In this document: positions 17,977-27,698 of the stretch, piece by piece
Layout: every line of letters begins with the position of its first letter
Numbering within the stretch: position 1 is the first letter of the stretch
NCBI RefSeq assembly: GCF_004681185.1
Contig: NZ_SRIF01000001.1
Coordinates: 186,001 to 250,000 of the forward strand
DNA: 64,000 nt
From: Haloarcula amylovorans
GTDB taxonomy: Archaea > Halobacteriota > Halobacteria > Halobacteriales > Haloarculaceae
Direction of reading: 5' to 3'
The notes under the pieces: model-generated
Seen by the model: the letters and a program-made list of their open reading frames with translations, nothing else
What the model was told of the DNA's origin: nothing
The model's database searches: none
Made by a program: the position numbers and the translations under genes

Positions 17977-19836
17977 TCATTCCACTCGCTCGTAGCCCGG
18001 CAACTCTTCGACACCATCCAGCGCCGCGACCAGCGATTCGACGCCGTTCTTCTCGCGGCGGTCGGGTAGAGCCACCACGGAGAGTCGCTGTGTGCCGAGC
18101 GGAAGGAAAGAGAGACCGAGCGACGCGGCGCTGGGTCGTAGGGCGGGCGCGGCGTCCGCGTCGCCTGCGGCTACACGGCGCGCCGGGCCGTCGAGCCCGT
18201 GAGCGGTGACGCCGTAGCCCTCGACGGCGTCCCGCAGGTTCGCTCGCCCGCGCTCGTCGTCCAGCGCCGCCAGTGCGTCGTCGAAGGCGTTCCTGAGGCC
18301 GGTCCCGGCGGCCGCGTTGACGACGCTCACTCCCTCGTCCACCAGCGCGTCCAGTCTGGCGAGGTCGGCGCTCGGACCGAGCGCGAGACCCCATTCCCGG
18401 TCCCACGCGGAGAGGGTTTCGCCGTCGGGATTTTCGCCGGTAACGACGGCCACGTCGGGGATGCCGTCGGCGAGCCACTGCTCGCCTGCTTGGGTCCCAC
18501 GAGCGAGATAGCGGACGCGCTCGACGGCCGAGAGCGCCGACGAGACGACGGGGTCGCGGTCGCCGACGCAGAGCAGGGCGGGCGGGCGCGCCTCGTCGTC
18601 GAACAGTTCGACGGTCACTCGCTCGCCGGCGGGGACGTAGTTCGTGGTGGCGGCGACGGTGACGACGCCGTCGGCGTAGGCCAGGCTCGTCGTCGCGCCA
18701 CTGCCCTTGTCGACGGGATAGGCGAGCGTCTGTCCGTCGCCGTCCTCGACGAGTCCCACCGGGACCAGTCGGTAGCGTCCGCCCTCGTGACGGACGCGGG
18801 TCGCCAGTTCGGCCTCGGTCTCCATCGCGGGCGCGGGGATGCCCGTCGCCGCGCGAATGGCCGGCGCGACGAGCACGCGGAATACCGACAGCGCCGAGAC
18901 GGGGTAGCCCGGCAGGCCGACGTACGGCGTTCCGGCGACGCGGCCGACGACGGTCGGCTTGCCGGGCTGGATGTCGACGCCGTGCAGGAGCAACTCCGTG
19001 TCCTCGCGCTCCTCGACCAGCGTGGCCAGCACGTCCGTGCTCCCGGCACTGGTCGAGCCAGACGTGAGCACTAAATCGGCTGTCTCGGCGGCCCGCGAGA
19101 GCGCGTCGGCCAGCGCCTCGCGGTCGTCGCCGACGCTGTCGAAGCGGACCGGGTCGCCACCGGCGGCGACGACGGCGGCCATGATCGCGGGCGTGTTCAC
19201 GTCGTGTATCTGCCCGGCGTCGTGGTCGAGCGGCTCGTCAGCGGGGACGAGTTCGTCGCCCGTGGAGACGACAGCCACCTCGGGACGACCCCGGACGGGA
19301 ACCGCGTTCTCGCCGAGCGCCGACAGCAGGCCGATAGTTCTGGGCGTCAGCCGCGTGCCCGCGCTCAGCGCGAAGTCGCCGACGGCCACGTCGGCCCCGG
19401 CCGGAAGGACGTTCTCGCCGGATGTGACGGTGTCCCGAACGGCGACCCGGTCGCCGTCGCGGGTCGTCCGCTCGACGACGACGACGGCGTCCGCGCCCTC
19501 GGGGAGGACGGCCCCGGTCGCGATCTCCATGGCGTCGCCCTCGCCGACGGCGTTCTCGGGTGGTTCGCCCGCGTGGAGTTCGCCCGCGACGGTAAAATCG
19601 ATCGGCGACGCCTCCCCGGCCCCGACGGTGTCGCTTGCTCGAACCGCATAGCCGTCCATCGCAGCCCGGTCGAATCCCGGCACGTCGATGCTGGCCGATA
19701 CCGCTGCCGCCAGCGTTCGGCCCTGTGCGTCGTCGAGCGGAACCGTCGTCTTCTCACTTGCGAGTCCCAACTCGGCGATGGTCGTCCGGGCCGTCTCTAA
19801 GTCGGCGAGCTCTCGCCGCTTCCCGCGTTCGGTCAT
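17977..19836 (-). CDS. moeA: Molybdopterin molybdotransferase fused to a periplasmic-binding-protein-like domain
   Basis: The first 400 of 619 residues are Moe[36 protein letters not shown], then GAVLPEGADAVVVVE, then the GxSxGxxD-type loop TSGSTSAGSTDVL and the LPGYPVSAL motif. MoeA inserts molybdate into adenylylated molybdopterin. The C-terminal 220 residues (PPALLCVGDRDPVVSSAL to the end) match the PBP-like (LysR-substrate-type) domain known from archaeal and bacterial MoeA-PBP fusions, proposed to sense or bind an oxyanion. The start MTERGKRREL (19836) follows the first plausible ATG. It is divergent from the MobB-MoaE gene. A second, unfused MoeA lies at 20804. Confidence 0.88.
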   Translation of the reverse strand: MTERGKRRELADLETARTTIAELGLASEKTTVPLDDAQGRTLAAAVSASIDVPGFDRAAMDGYAVRASDTVGAGEASPIDFTVAGELHAGEPPENAVGEGDAMEIATGAVLPEGADAVVVVERTTRDGDRVAVRDTVTSGENVLPAGADVAVGDFALSAGTRLTPRTIGLLSALGENAVPVRGRPEVAVVSTGDELVPADEPLDHDAGQIHDVNTPAIMAAVVAAGGDPVRFDSVGDDREALADALSRAAETADLVLTSGSTSAGSTDVLATLVEEREDTELLLHGVDIQPGKPTVVGRVAGTPYVGLPGYPVSALSVFRVLVAPAIRAATGIPAPAMETEAELATRVRHEGGRYRLVPVGLVEDGDGQTLAYPVDKGSGATTSLAYADGVVTVAATTNYVPAGERVTVELFDDEARPPALLCVGDRDPVVSSALSAVERVRYLARGTQAGEQWLADGIPDVAVVTGENPDGETLSAWDREWGLALGPSADLARLDALVDEGVSVVNAAAGTGLRNAFDDALAALDDERGRANLRDAVEGYGVTAHGLDGPARRVAAGDADAAPALRPSAASLGLSFLPLGTQRLSVVALPDRREKNGVESLVAALDGVEELPGYERVE

Positions 19837-19909
19837 GGTCGCCCTTCGCCGCGGCGGACAAAAAACCCGGAGCCGAGGGCTGATATTCCGTGAGGGCGTT
19901 GCCGGTCGT

Positions 19910-20785
19910 ATGCACGTACTTCGCGTCGTCGGCCCGTCCGACGCCGGCAAGACGACGCTCGTCGAACGGCTCACGGAGCGACTCGCCGACGAGGGCCGCG
20001 TGGCGACCGTGAAACACATCAACTGCGACCCGGATGTCGACACCGAGGGGAAGGACACGGCCCGCCATCGGCGGGCGGGAGCCAAGGAGACTTACGGCGT
20101 CACGAGCGACGGGTCCTGGTTCGCGACGGGACGCGAGCGGTCGCTCTCGGACTTGCTCGACGACTTCGCGCCCGAGTACGACTACGCGCTCGTCGAGGGA
20201 TACGGCGACGCCACCCTGCCGACGGTGGTGTTGGGCGGCGAGGGAGGAGACGAGGCGGACGACGACGGACGGGAGTACGCGGGCGAGATACTCCAGCGTG
20301 CGACCGATGCTGATTCGGTGGATATCGAGGTGCTGTTGGACGCGCTCGCCGATTGCGAACCCTACGAGACGCTCGAATCGCTCGTTCAGCGAGCCAAACG
20401 CTCGCCCGACGCCGAGTTCTCGGGTGCTATCGCCACGTTCACTGGCCGGGTCCGTGCTCGCGACAGTCCCGAGGACGCGGCGACGGAGTTCTTAGAGTTC
20501 GAGAAGTACGACGGCGTCGCCGAGGAGAAGCTGGCGGCCATCAGTGAGGAACTCGAAGCGCGCGACGGGGTCTACGACGTGCTGTTACACCACCGGACAG
20601 GCGTCGTCGAGGCCGGCGAGGACATCGTCTTCGTCGTCGTCCTCGCGGGCCACCGCACGGAGGCCTTCGAGACCGTCGAGGACGGCATCAATCGCCTCAA
20701 GGCGGAGGTCCCGCTGTTCAAGAAGGAGGTCACGGTCGAGGGGGAGTTCTGGGCGCACCAGCACGAGGAACACGGCCACGACTGA
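19910..20785 (+). CDS. moaE: MobB-MoaE fusion: GTP-binding cofactor adapter and molybdopterin synthase large subunit
   Basis: Residues 1-150 are MobB, with the Walker A loop GPSDAGKTTLVERL and the conserved VKHINCDPDVDTEGKDTARHRRAGA. Residues about 160-291 are MoaE, ending with GINRLKAEVPLFKKEVTVEGEFW, which contains the lysines that form the molybdopterin synthase active site. The MoaE half, with a MoaD protein, adds the dithiolene sulfurs to precursor Z; the MobB half helps guanine-nucleotide cofactor formation. Such fusions are known in archaea. No moaD is visible in the window. An acidic insert (GGDEADDDGRE) marks the domain junction region. Confidence 0.88.
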   Translation: MHVLRVVGPSDAGKTTLVERLTERLADEGRVATVKHINCDPDVDTEGKDTARHRRAGAKETYGVTSDGSWFATGRERSLSDLLDDFAPEYDYALVEGYGDATLPTVVLGGEGGDEADDDGREYAGEILQRATDADSVDIEVLLDALADCEPYETLESLVQRAKRSPDAEFSGAIATFTGRVRARDSPEDAATEFLEFEKYDGVAEEKLAAISEELEARDGVYDVLLHHRTGVVEAGEDIVFVVVLAGHRTEAFETVEDGINRLKAEVPLFKKEVTVEGEFWAHQHEEHGHD

Positions 20786-20803
20786 CGAGTCGAGGATACG
20801 CGA

Positions 20804-21994
20804 CTAGGGCCAGCGCTCGACGGTTACCGTTGCGTCGACATCCAGCACTTCGGTCTCCGGGCCGACGACGACCCAGCCGTCGGCCTCGACGGCGCTGGAG
20901 AGGACGCCCGCGCCGGACGCTCGAACCGGCGTCGCGTCGCCGCTGTCGAGGCTGACGCGGACGAACTGCGTCGTCCCGAGGTCGCTGTGGATGCGCTCGG
21001 TCAGCGTCGCCGTCGTCTCGGCGAGAGGCTCCGGTTCCGCGTCCGCGAGCCACGCCACGGCCGGCCGGAGGAAAGAGACCGCGCCGACGAGACAGGAGAC
21101 AGGGTAGCCCGGGAGGACAAGTATCGGCGTCTCGTCCACGACGCCGAAGCCGAGGGGGTGGCCGGGTTTGATGGCGACGCCGTGGACGCGCATCTCGCCG
21201 CGGTCGGCGACCACCTCCGGGAGCAGGTCTCGTTCGCCCACCGAGGAGCCGCCGGTCGTCACCACCACGTCGTGGTCGGTGTCGCGTTCGATCGCCTCCC
21301 CGAGCGCCGCCACGTCGTCCGTGACGATATCGCGGTACGTCGCGGTCCCGCCCCAGCGCTCGACCAGTCGGGAGACCATCAGGGCGTTCGTCTCGACGGT
21401 CTGGCCCGGTCCAGGGTCGTCCTCGACCAGTTCCTCGCCCGTCGGGACGACGCTCACGCGGGGCCGCTCGGCGACGGTGAGTCGTTGGTGGCCCGTGCTC
21501 TTGGCGACCGCGAGATCCGCGGGCGTCAGCCGGTGGCCGGCTTCGAACACCTCGGTCCCCGCGGCCACGTCCTCGCCCGCGGGCGCGACGTTCTCGCCCG
21601 TGGCGACCGTCGCCCGCACCGCGACGTCGCCGTCTCGGTCCTCGGTCCGCTCGACTTTCACGACGGCGTCGGCCCCCGCCGGAAGTTCGCTCCCGGTGTG
21701 GACCGGAGCGGCTCGGCCCCGCCCGGCCCGGTCGTTCCGATCTAAGACCACCGGCGCGCGCTCGCTGGCCCCGAACGTATCCTCGGCGAGGACCGCGTAG
21801 CCGTCCATCGCCGCGCGCGCTTCGCCGGGCACGTCCCGCCGGGCGGTGAGGGCGTCTGCCAGCCAACGGCCGTCGGCCTCGGCCACAGGAACCGCGTCGG
21901 TGCGGCCGTGGGGAGCGACCTGCTCGCCGAAGCGGGTCAGTGCCTCCGAAAGCGGCGTGTGGTCCCGAAAGCCGGCGTCCTGACGGTCGGTCAT
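20804..21994 (-). CDS. moeA: Molybdopterin molybdotransferase (second MoeA, unfused)
   Basis: This 396-residue single-unit MoeA shows [40 protein letters not shown], the [16 protein letters not shown] loop and [13 protein letters not shown]. It lacks the PBP-like extension of its paralogue at 17977. Paired MoeA proteins in archaea are often taken as molybdate- versus tungstate-dedicated copies; that split here is inference. The start ATG 21994 was chosen as the first methionine ahead of the conserved N-terminus; a much longer open frame upstream is antisense to moaA. It is divergent from moaA. Confidence 0.87.
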   Translation of the reverse strand: MTDRQDAGFRDHTPLSEALTRFGEQVAPHGRTDAVPVAEADGRWLADALTARRDVPGEARAAMDGYAVLAEDTFGASERAPVVLDRNDRAGRGRAAPVHTGSELPAGADAVVKVERTEDRDGDVAVRATVATGENVAPAGEDVAAGTEVFEAGHRLTPADLAVAKSTGHQRLTVAERPRVSVVPTGEELVEDDPGPGQTVETNALMVSRLVERWGGTATYRDIVTDDVAALGEAIERDTDHDVVVTTGGSSVGERDLLPEVVADRGEMRVHGVAIKPGHPLGFGVVDETPILVLPGYPVSCLVGAVSFLRPAVAWLADAEPEPLAETTATLTERIHSDLGTTQFVRVSLDSGDATPVRASGAGVLSSAVEADGWVVVGPETEVLDVDATVTVERWP

Positions 21995-22072
21995 AGCGGA
22001 GGCTGTGCCGGGCGAGATAATAATGGCACCGACCCGGATACTTTTCCCCACGGCTACCCGACTAGGAGTCGG

Positions 22073-23047
22073 ATGCTCGTCGACGAGTTCGGACGGGAGG
22101 TCACCGGCGTTCGCGTCTCGTTGACCGACCGGTGTAACTTCGACTGCGTCTACTGTCACAACGAGGGACTGGGCGACACGCGCGGCCCGATGGACCCGCA
22201 GGACGACGAGATGTCCGCAGACGACGTGGTCCGCTTTCTGGAGGTCGCCGCGGAGTTCGACGTGGACGCGGTGAAGTTCACTGGCGGCGAACCGATGCTC
22301 CGGGAGGACCTCACGGACATCGTCCGCCGGACGCCTGACGAACTGGCGGTGTCGATGACGACCAACGGCACGTTCCTTCCGGACCGAGCCGAGGAACTCG
22401 TCGATGCCGGACTCGAACGGGTCAACGTCTCCCAGGACGCCTTGGACCCCGACGACTTCGCGAAGGTGACGCAGTCCGGGGCCTACGAACAGGTGCTGGA
22501 GGGTGTCGAGGCGGCCCTCGATGCCGGTCTCGCGCCGGTGAAACTCAACATGGTCGTCTTCAAAGGGACCAAGCCGTACCTCCCCGAGATGGTCGACCAC
22601 GTCGCCGAGAACGACGGGTTGCGCCTCCAACTTATCGAGTACATGCCGGAACTGGTCGGCAACGCCGACTGGGCGGTCGACACCGCGGCGATGCACGAGT
22701 GGCTGGCAGGGCAGGCCGACCGCATCGAGCAACGGGAGATGCACGGCCGCTCGCGGTACTTCATCGACGGCGGGATGGTCGAGGTGGTCGACCCCGTCGG
22801 CAACGAGGAGTTCTGCGCGAACTGTCACCGGGTCCGGGTCACCCACGACGGCTATTTGAAGGGCTGTCTGAACCGCAACGACGACCTGCGCCCGATGGGC
22901 GAGATGACGCGCGCGGAGATTCGGGAGACGTTCCGCGAGACGGTCGACAATCGCGTTCCCTACTACGGCGAGTACATGGTCGAAGAGGATGGGGAGTGGG
23001 TCGTCAACGAGAAGTACCTCGACGACCCGCCGACGGCCGACGACTGA
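22073..23047 (+). CDS. moaA: GTP 3',8-cyclase, radical SAM
   Basis: This 324-residue enzyme performs the first step of molybdenum cofactor synthesis, GTP to 3',8-cyclo-GTP. The radical SAM cysteines are C21-x3-C25-x2-C28 ([12 protein letters not shown]), with the SAM-binding [13 protein letters not shown]. The C-terminal second [4Fe-4S] motif is [22 protein letters not shown] 22073 starts the canonical [20 protein letters not shown]. It lies between moeA and nasA, so cofactor synthesis and nitrate assimilation are physically linked. Confidence 0.93.
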   Translation: MLVDEFGREVTGVRVSLTDRCNFDCVYCHNEGLGDTRGPMDPQDDEMSADDVVRFLEVAAEFDVDAVKFTGGEPMLREDLTDIVRRTPDELAVSMTTNGTFLPDRAEELVDAGLERVNVSQDALDPDDFAKVTQSGAYEQVLEGVEAALDAGLAPVKLNMVVFKGTKPYLPEMVDHVAENDGLRLQLIEYMPELVGNADWAVDTAAMHEWLAGQADRIEQREMHGRSRYFIDGGMVEVVDPVGNEEFCANCHRVRVTHDGYLKGCLNRNDDLRPMGEMTRAEIRETFRETVDNRVPYYGEYMVEEDGEWVVNEKYLDDPPTADD

Positions 23048-23210
23048 CCGTCGGGCTCGTCCTATGTCGATGGCGAGGCGATCGCACGACAGCGGCGCGC
23101 TCGATGTGTGACCGTTCCGAGCGTACCGGCCGCGAACACAACGTTTCGTCAATCCGGCCGGGCAGTCGCGACGTTTCTGACCCGAATCGACGAACGTCCA
23201 CTGATAGGTG

Positions 23211-23247
23211 CTTGAACATACTTTCGTCAAGGAATACTGTTTTATAT
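23211..23247 (+). promoter_or_regulatory. nasA promoter: inverted repeat CTTGA-N11-TCAAG followed by a TATA box
   Basis: CTTGA at 23211-23215 and TCAAG at 23227-23231 form an inverted repeat. TTTATAT follows at 23241-23247. Initiation would fall near 23268-23275, where the ATG of a short leader ORF lies. A palindrome abutting the BRE/TATA is the usual place for an archaeal activator site. The regulator is unknown. Confidence 0.5.
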
Positions 23248-23274
23248 CCCTGTTTCTTCTACCCTGGTAGTAGA

Positions 23275-23349
23275 ATGGTGAACGAGCGTATTGGAAATGT
23301 CTCCCGGCGTGGACGGTCGTGCGCCCGACCGGCGCGTGATCGCCCGTGA
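23275..23349 (+). CDS. Possible 24-codon leader ORF overlapping the nasA start
   Basis: ATG 23275 opens a 24-residue basic, arginine-rich reading frame (MVNERIGNVSRRGRS...) whose TGA stop overlaps the GTG start of nasA. The ATG lies about 30 nt after the TATA box, so it would be the first codon of a leaderless mRNA, with nasA translation coupled to it. The composition is not typical of an acidic haloarchaeal protein, so it may act as a translational relay rather than make a useful product. Confidence 0.35.
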   Translation: MVNERIGNVSRRGRSCARPARDRP

Positions 23350-25463
23350 GCGACTGGGTACCGACGACGTGTATGCGGTGTGCGGTCGGCTGTGGTCATA
23401 TGCATCAGGCGGCCGACATCGGCTACGGAATCGACACCGTCCGCGGCGACGCCGCCCATCCAGTGAATCAGGGGCTGGCGTGCGCCCGCGGCATCCAGGA
23501 GAGCCGTGATCCCGACGGCCAGTGGTTGACGCGGCCGCTCGTCCGCAGTGATGGCGAACTCCGGCAGACGACGTGGGACGTGGCACTAGCTCACGCCGTC
23601 GAGGGACTGCGCGACGCTCACGAACGGGACCCCGACAGCGTCGCCGTCCTCGGGAGCGGCCAGCAGACGAACGAAGCCGCCTACGCGCTGGGCAAGGTCG
23701 CCCGCGGCGGATTCGGGACGCGCAACTACGACGCAAACACGACGCTGTGTATGGCCAGCGCGGTCACGGCGTACTATCAGGCGTTCGGGAGCGACGCGCC
23801 GCCGTGTACCTACGCCGACATCGAGGACGCCGACCGTCACGTCGTCTGGGGGGCGAACCCGGCGGTCGCCCACCCGGTAATGTTCCGCTGGATACGGCAG
23901 GCCGCCGACGAAGCGGGTGTCGAGATCGTCGTCGTGGACCCGGTGCGCTCCGAGACGGCCGAGAACGCCGAACACCACGTCGCGCCCGACCCCGGGACGG
24001 ACCTCGCGCTGTCGCGGGCGGTGCTCGCCCGGATCGTCGAGACCGACCGCGTCGACGCGGCGTTCGTCGAGGCGGCCACCGACGGCTTCGACGCGCTACT
24101 GGACGTGTTGCCCGACGCCGAGAGCGCCGCGGAGATGGCGGGCGTCCCGATGACGAACGTCGACCTGCTTGCCGACGCCTTCGACGAGCGGGCGCTCGTC
24201 TACTGGGGCATGGGCATCAACCAGCACGTCCAGGGGACCGAGATGGCGCGGGCGCTCGTCGACCTGACGCTCGCCACCGGCAACCTCCGGCCCGGCGGCG
24301 GCCCGTTCTCGCTGACGGGACAGGCTAACTCGATGGGGACCCGCGTCTGTTCCTCGAAAGGGTCCTGGCCCGGACAACGACCCTTCGAGGACCCGAACCA
24401 TCGCCGGACTGTCGCGGACCGCTGGGACGTGCCGGTCGACCGCCTGCCCGACGACGCCGGGCCGGGGCCAGTCGGCATCCTCGAAGCCGGTCCCGACGCG
24501 GTCTGGACCGTCGCCACGAACCCCGTCGCGGGGATGCCGGAGGCCGACACCGTCCGCGAGACACTTGACGACGCCTTTCTCGTCGCACAGGATGCCTTCC
24601 ACACGGAGACGACCGCTATCGCCGACGTGGTCCTGCCCGCGGCGACGTGGGGTGAGAGCGAGGGGACGACCACGAATATGGAACGGACCATCTCGCGGGT
24701 CCGGGCGGCAACAGAAGTACCGAGCGGTGTCCGCCCGGACCTCGACATCATCGCCACTATCGGTTCCCGCCTGTTCCGCGGCCTCTTCGAGAGCACGTCG
24801 CCAGATCCTGCGGCCGTCTTCGAGGAGTTCACCGCGCTCACCGAGGGAACCGTCGCGGACTGTTCGGGCATCACCTACGACCGGCTGGAAGACGCCCACG
24901 CGGTTCGGTGGCCCGCACCCGACATCGAGAGCGCCGGCGGCTACCGGTACTACGAGGGCGACGAGAGCGGCGGCGACGCCGACACTGGTGCCGACGACGC
25001 CGGCGGTCCCGAGACCGAGTCGTGGTCGTTCCCGACGGCGTCGGGCAACGCGCAGTTCTCCACCGGTCGGCAGGGTGCCCTCCCGGAGCCGACCGACGAC
25101 GACTATCCGCTGACCCTGACAACCGCCCGGGAGGCCGACGGCTACAACACCGGCGTCCGGTCGCGCGGCGGGGCCGCCGGTGACCTCGTGGCGCGGGTCC
25201 ATCCCGACACCATCGACGAGCACGCCGACTCCGTCGCCGAGGACCGCCTCACGGTGGTCTCTCGACGCGGGTCCGCGACGGCTCGCCTCGACCCCGACGA
25301 AGGCGTTCCCCGGGGGATGGTGTGGCTCCCGATTCACCACCCGGCGACCAACCGGCTCACGCTCGCCGAACTGGACCCCCAGTCGAAGGAACCGCATTTC
25401 AAGCAGTGTGCGGTCAGACTCACCGCGCCGGAGACGGAGCTGCCACCGGCGACCGCGGACTGA
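23346..25463 (+). CDS. nasA: Assimilatory nitrate reductase-like molybdopterin oxidoreductase, copy 1
   Basis: This 705-residue NapA/NasA-type enzyme has an N-terminal [4Fe-4S] site C9-x2-C12-x3-C16 ... C46 and a Mo-ligand cysteine C135 in NTTLCMASAVTAY. No Tat or Sec signal is present, so it is cytoplasmic and would reduce nitrate to nitrite with ferredoxin. The C-terminal dinucleotide-binding domain ends in KEPHFKQCAVRLT. An acidic Gly/Asp insert (about 540-558, EGDESGGDADTGADD) is a salt adaptation. Its paralogue (25557, minus) is about 60% identical over the first 60 residues by eye, and the two genes converge with 93 nt between their stops. The GTG start is fixed by the paralogue's identical start and the MxxW-PTTCMRC motif. 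Confidence 0.85.
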   Translation: MSDWVPTTCMRCAVGCGHMHQAADIGYGIDTVRGDAAHPVNQGLACARGIQESRDPDGQWLTRPLVRSDGELRQTTWDVALAHAVEGLRDAHERDPDSVAVLGSGQQTNEAAYALGKVARGGFGTRNYDANTTLCMASAVTAYYQAFGSDAPPCTYADIEDADRHVVWGANPAVAHPVMFRWIRQAADEAGVEIVVVDPVRSETAENAEHHVAPDPGTDLALSRAVLARIVETDRVDAAFVEAATDGFDALLDVLPDAESAAEMAGVPMTNVDLLADAFDERALVYWGMGINQHVQGTEMARALVDLTLATGNLRPGGGPFSLTGQANSMGTRVCSSKGSWPGQRPFEDPNHRRTVADRWDVPVDRLPDDAGPGPVGILEAGPDAVWTVATNPVAGMPEADTVRETLDDAFLVAQDAFHTETTAIADVVLPAATWGESEGTTTNMERTISRVRAATEVPSGVRPDLDIIATIGSRLFRGLFESTSPDPAAVFEEFTALTEGTVADCSGITYDRLEDAHAVRWPAPDIESAGGYRYYEGDESGGDADTGADDAGGPETESWSFPTASGNAQFSTGRQGALPEPTDDDYPLTLTTAREADGYNTGVRSRGGAAGDLVARVHPDTIDEHADSVAEDRLTVVSRRGSATARLDPDEGVPRGMVWLPIHHPATNRLTLAELDPQSKEPHFKQCAVRLTAPETELPPATAD

Positions 25464-25556
25464 ACGGTCGGCGGTAGCGTTCGGTAGTGACCGACCGGTC
25501 GATTTCTCGGAAAATCGAGTCAGAAGCGGGGAACGGCGCGACCGTCCGCCTCACCG

Positions 25557-27698
25557 TCAGTCGCCGTCGAGCGTGCCGGTTCGCGGCAGCCCGTTTTGGG
25601 TCACCGTCGGGACGGCGTCCGGGGACGCCAGCCGGACGGCACACTGCTTGTAGTTGGGTTCGTTCGAGTCGGGGTCGACGGCCGGCACCGTCAGTTCGTT
25701 CACCGCCGGGTTGTGAACGTCCATCCAGATGGCACCGGTCGGAATGCTGTCGTCCGGCGCGAGGTCGACGGTGACGCGCGCGCGGCGCGATTCGACGACG
25801 GTTCGGCCGCGGTCCAGCAGGTCGATGTACTGGCCGGCCGTCTCCGGGTGGATACGTGCGGCGGGGACTTCACCCGTCGTCTCGCGGGTTCTGACGCCCG
25901 TGTTGTACGCCCCGGCCTGTCGTCCGGTCGTCAAGAGGAGCGGGTAGGTCGCGTCGGTCGGCTCCGGTAGTCCCCGGTAGGTTGCCGCTGAGAAGCGAGC
26001 CAGCCCGGAGTCGGTCGGGAACGACCACGACTCGGTCTCGGCACCGTCGTCGGCGTCACCGTTCTGGCTATCGGCGTCGTAGTAGCGGTAACCGCCCTGT
26101 GTCTCCTCGTCTGGGGCGGGCCAGCGGACGGCCAGCTCCGCGTCGAGGCGGTCGTAACTGATGCCCGAGCAGTCCGCGACGGTCCCCTCGGTGAGGGACC
26201 GAATCTCGTCGAAGACGGTCTCAGGGTCGAGCGGCGGCTCGTCGAAGAGGTTCTCGTCGATGCGGTTGCCGAGCGCCGCGATGATGTCGATGTCCTGCCG
26301 GACGGTGTCGACGGTGTCGCTCACGGCGGTGACCCTGGAGACGCGCCGTTCCATGTTCATGGTCGTCCCCTCGCACTCGCCCCACGTCGCTGCGGGCAGG
26401 ACCACGTCGGCGTGTTCGACCGTCTCCGACCGGAACGCGTCCTGTGCGACGAGGAAAACGTCGTCGAGCGAGCGCCTGACGTTGGCGGCGTCGGGCATCC
26501 CCGCGACGGGGTTCGTGGCGACGGTCCAGCAGATGTCGATGTTGCCGCGGTTTATCTGGTCGACGATGCCGACCGGGCCGGGTCCCGAGGAGGCGGGCAG
26601 CCGGCTCAACGGGACATCCCACGTAGAAGTGACCGTCGCACGGTGGTCCTGTTCTGTGAACGGTCGCTGGCCGGGCCACGTCTCCTTCGAGGAGACGACT
26701 CGGGCACCCATCGAGTTGGCCTGCCCGGTCAGGGAAAACGGGCCGGTCCCCGGTCCCAGGTTCCCGGTGGCCAGACAGAGGTTGATGAGCATCCGTGCGG
26801 CGTCGGTGCCGTTCGTGCTCTGATTGACGCCCATCCCCCAGTACAGCAGGGTCGGGGCCGCGAAGGTGTCTGCCAGCGCGTCGACCGTTTCCATCGGGAC
26901 GCCCGCCGTCTCCGCGGCGCTCTCGGCGTCCGGGAGCGAATCGACCAGGTCGTCGTACCCCTCGGTGGAAGCGTCGACGAACGCCTGGTCGATGCGGTCG
27001 GTGCCGACCAGTCGCGCGAGGACGGCGCGGGCGAGTTCGAGGTCAGTGCCGGGTTCGGGCGAGACGTACTGGTCGGCGTCGGCGGCCGTCTCGCTCTCGA
27101 CGGGGTCGACGACGACCAGTCGGCTATCTGGGGCGGCGGCGCTGTCGAGAATCCAGCGGTACAATACCGGATGTGCAACCGCCGGGTTCGCGCCCCAGAC
27201 GACGTGTGTTTCCGCCTCGGGGATGTCGTCGTACGTCGGCGGCGGCGCGTCGCTGCCGAACGCCTGATAGTACGCCGTGACCGCGCTGGACATACACAGT
27301 GTCGTGTTGGCGTCGAAGTGTTTGGTGCCGATACCACCGCGGGCGAGTTTGCCCAGCGCGTAGGCGGCTTCGTTCGTCTGTTGGCCGCTCCCGAGGACGG
27401 CGACGGAGTCCGGATCGGCGGCGATCGCCTGGATGAACTCGGCCGCGACGACGCCGAGCGCCTGCTCCCAGGAGGTGGGCCTGAGCGTGTCGCCCCGACG
27501 GATGAGGGGCTCCGTGAGCCACTCCCCATTCGGGTTCTCAGTCTCTCTGATGCCGCGTTCACAGGACAGTCCCTTCGTCGCGGGATGGTCGTAGTTGCCC
27601 CGAACCGTATCGACGCCGTACCCCTGATCGACGCCGCGCTGGTGCTGGCCGCAGCCGACCGCACACCGCATACAGGTGGTTGGCTTCCAATGGCTCAT
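25557..27698 (-). CDS. nasA: Assimilatory nitrate reductase-like molybdopterin oxidoreductase, copy 2
   Basis: This 713-residue paralogue of the convergent gene at 23346 has the same [4Fe-4S] cysteines (C9, C12, C16, C46) and Mo-ligand cysteine C135 (NTTLCMSSAVTAYYQAFGSDAPP). It too lacks an export signal. It has a longer C-terminus than copy 1. The gene runs divergently from narK, separated by 577 nt, so nasA copy 2, narK (nasB) and mobA (nasC-like) together resemble the nasABC set of Haloferax mediterranei. Whether both copies reduce nitrate, or one has another substrate, cannot be told. The ATG overlaps the stop of a 42-codon ORF (ATGA). Confidence 0.86.
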   Translation of the reverse strand: MSHWKPTTCMRCAVGCGQHQRGVDQGYGVDTVRGNYDHPATKGLSCERGIRETENPNGEWLTEPLIRRGDTLRPTSWEQALGVVAAEFIQAIAADPDSVAVLGSGQQTNEAAYALGKLARGGIGTKHFDANTTLCMSSAVTAYYQAFGSDAPPPTYDDIPEAETHVVWGANPAVAHPVLYRWILDSAAAPDSRLVVVDPVESETAADADQYVSPEPGTDLELARAVLARLVGTDRIDQAFVDASTEGYDDLVDSLPDAESAAETAGVPMETVDALADTFAAPTLLYWGMGVNQSTNGTDAARMLINLCLATGNLGPGTGPFSLTGQANSMGARVVSSKETWPGQRPFTEQDHRATVTSTWDVPLSRLPASSGPGPVGIVDQINRGNIDICWTVATNPVAGMPDAANVRRSLDDVFLVAQDAFRSETVEHADVVLPAATWGECEGTTMNMERRVSRVTAVSDTVDTVRQDIDIIAALGNRIDENLFDEPPLDPETVFDEIRSLTEGTVADCSGISYDRLDAELAVRWPAPDEETQGGYRYYDADSQNGDADDGAETESWSFPTDSGLARFSAATYRGLPEPTDATYPLLLTTGRQAGAYNTGVRTRETTGEVPAARIHPETAGQYIDLLDRGRTVVESRRARVTVDLAPDDSIPTGAIWMDVHNPAVNELTVPAVDPDSNEPNYKQCAVRLASPDAVPTVTQNGLPRTGTLDGD

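Noticed and set aside
20804..23230. An 808-codon open frame extending moeA far upstream
   Set aside because: The upstream half is antisense to moaA; MoeA homology starts only after the ATG at 21994.
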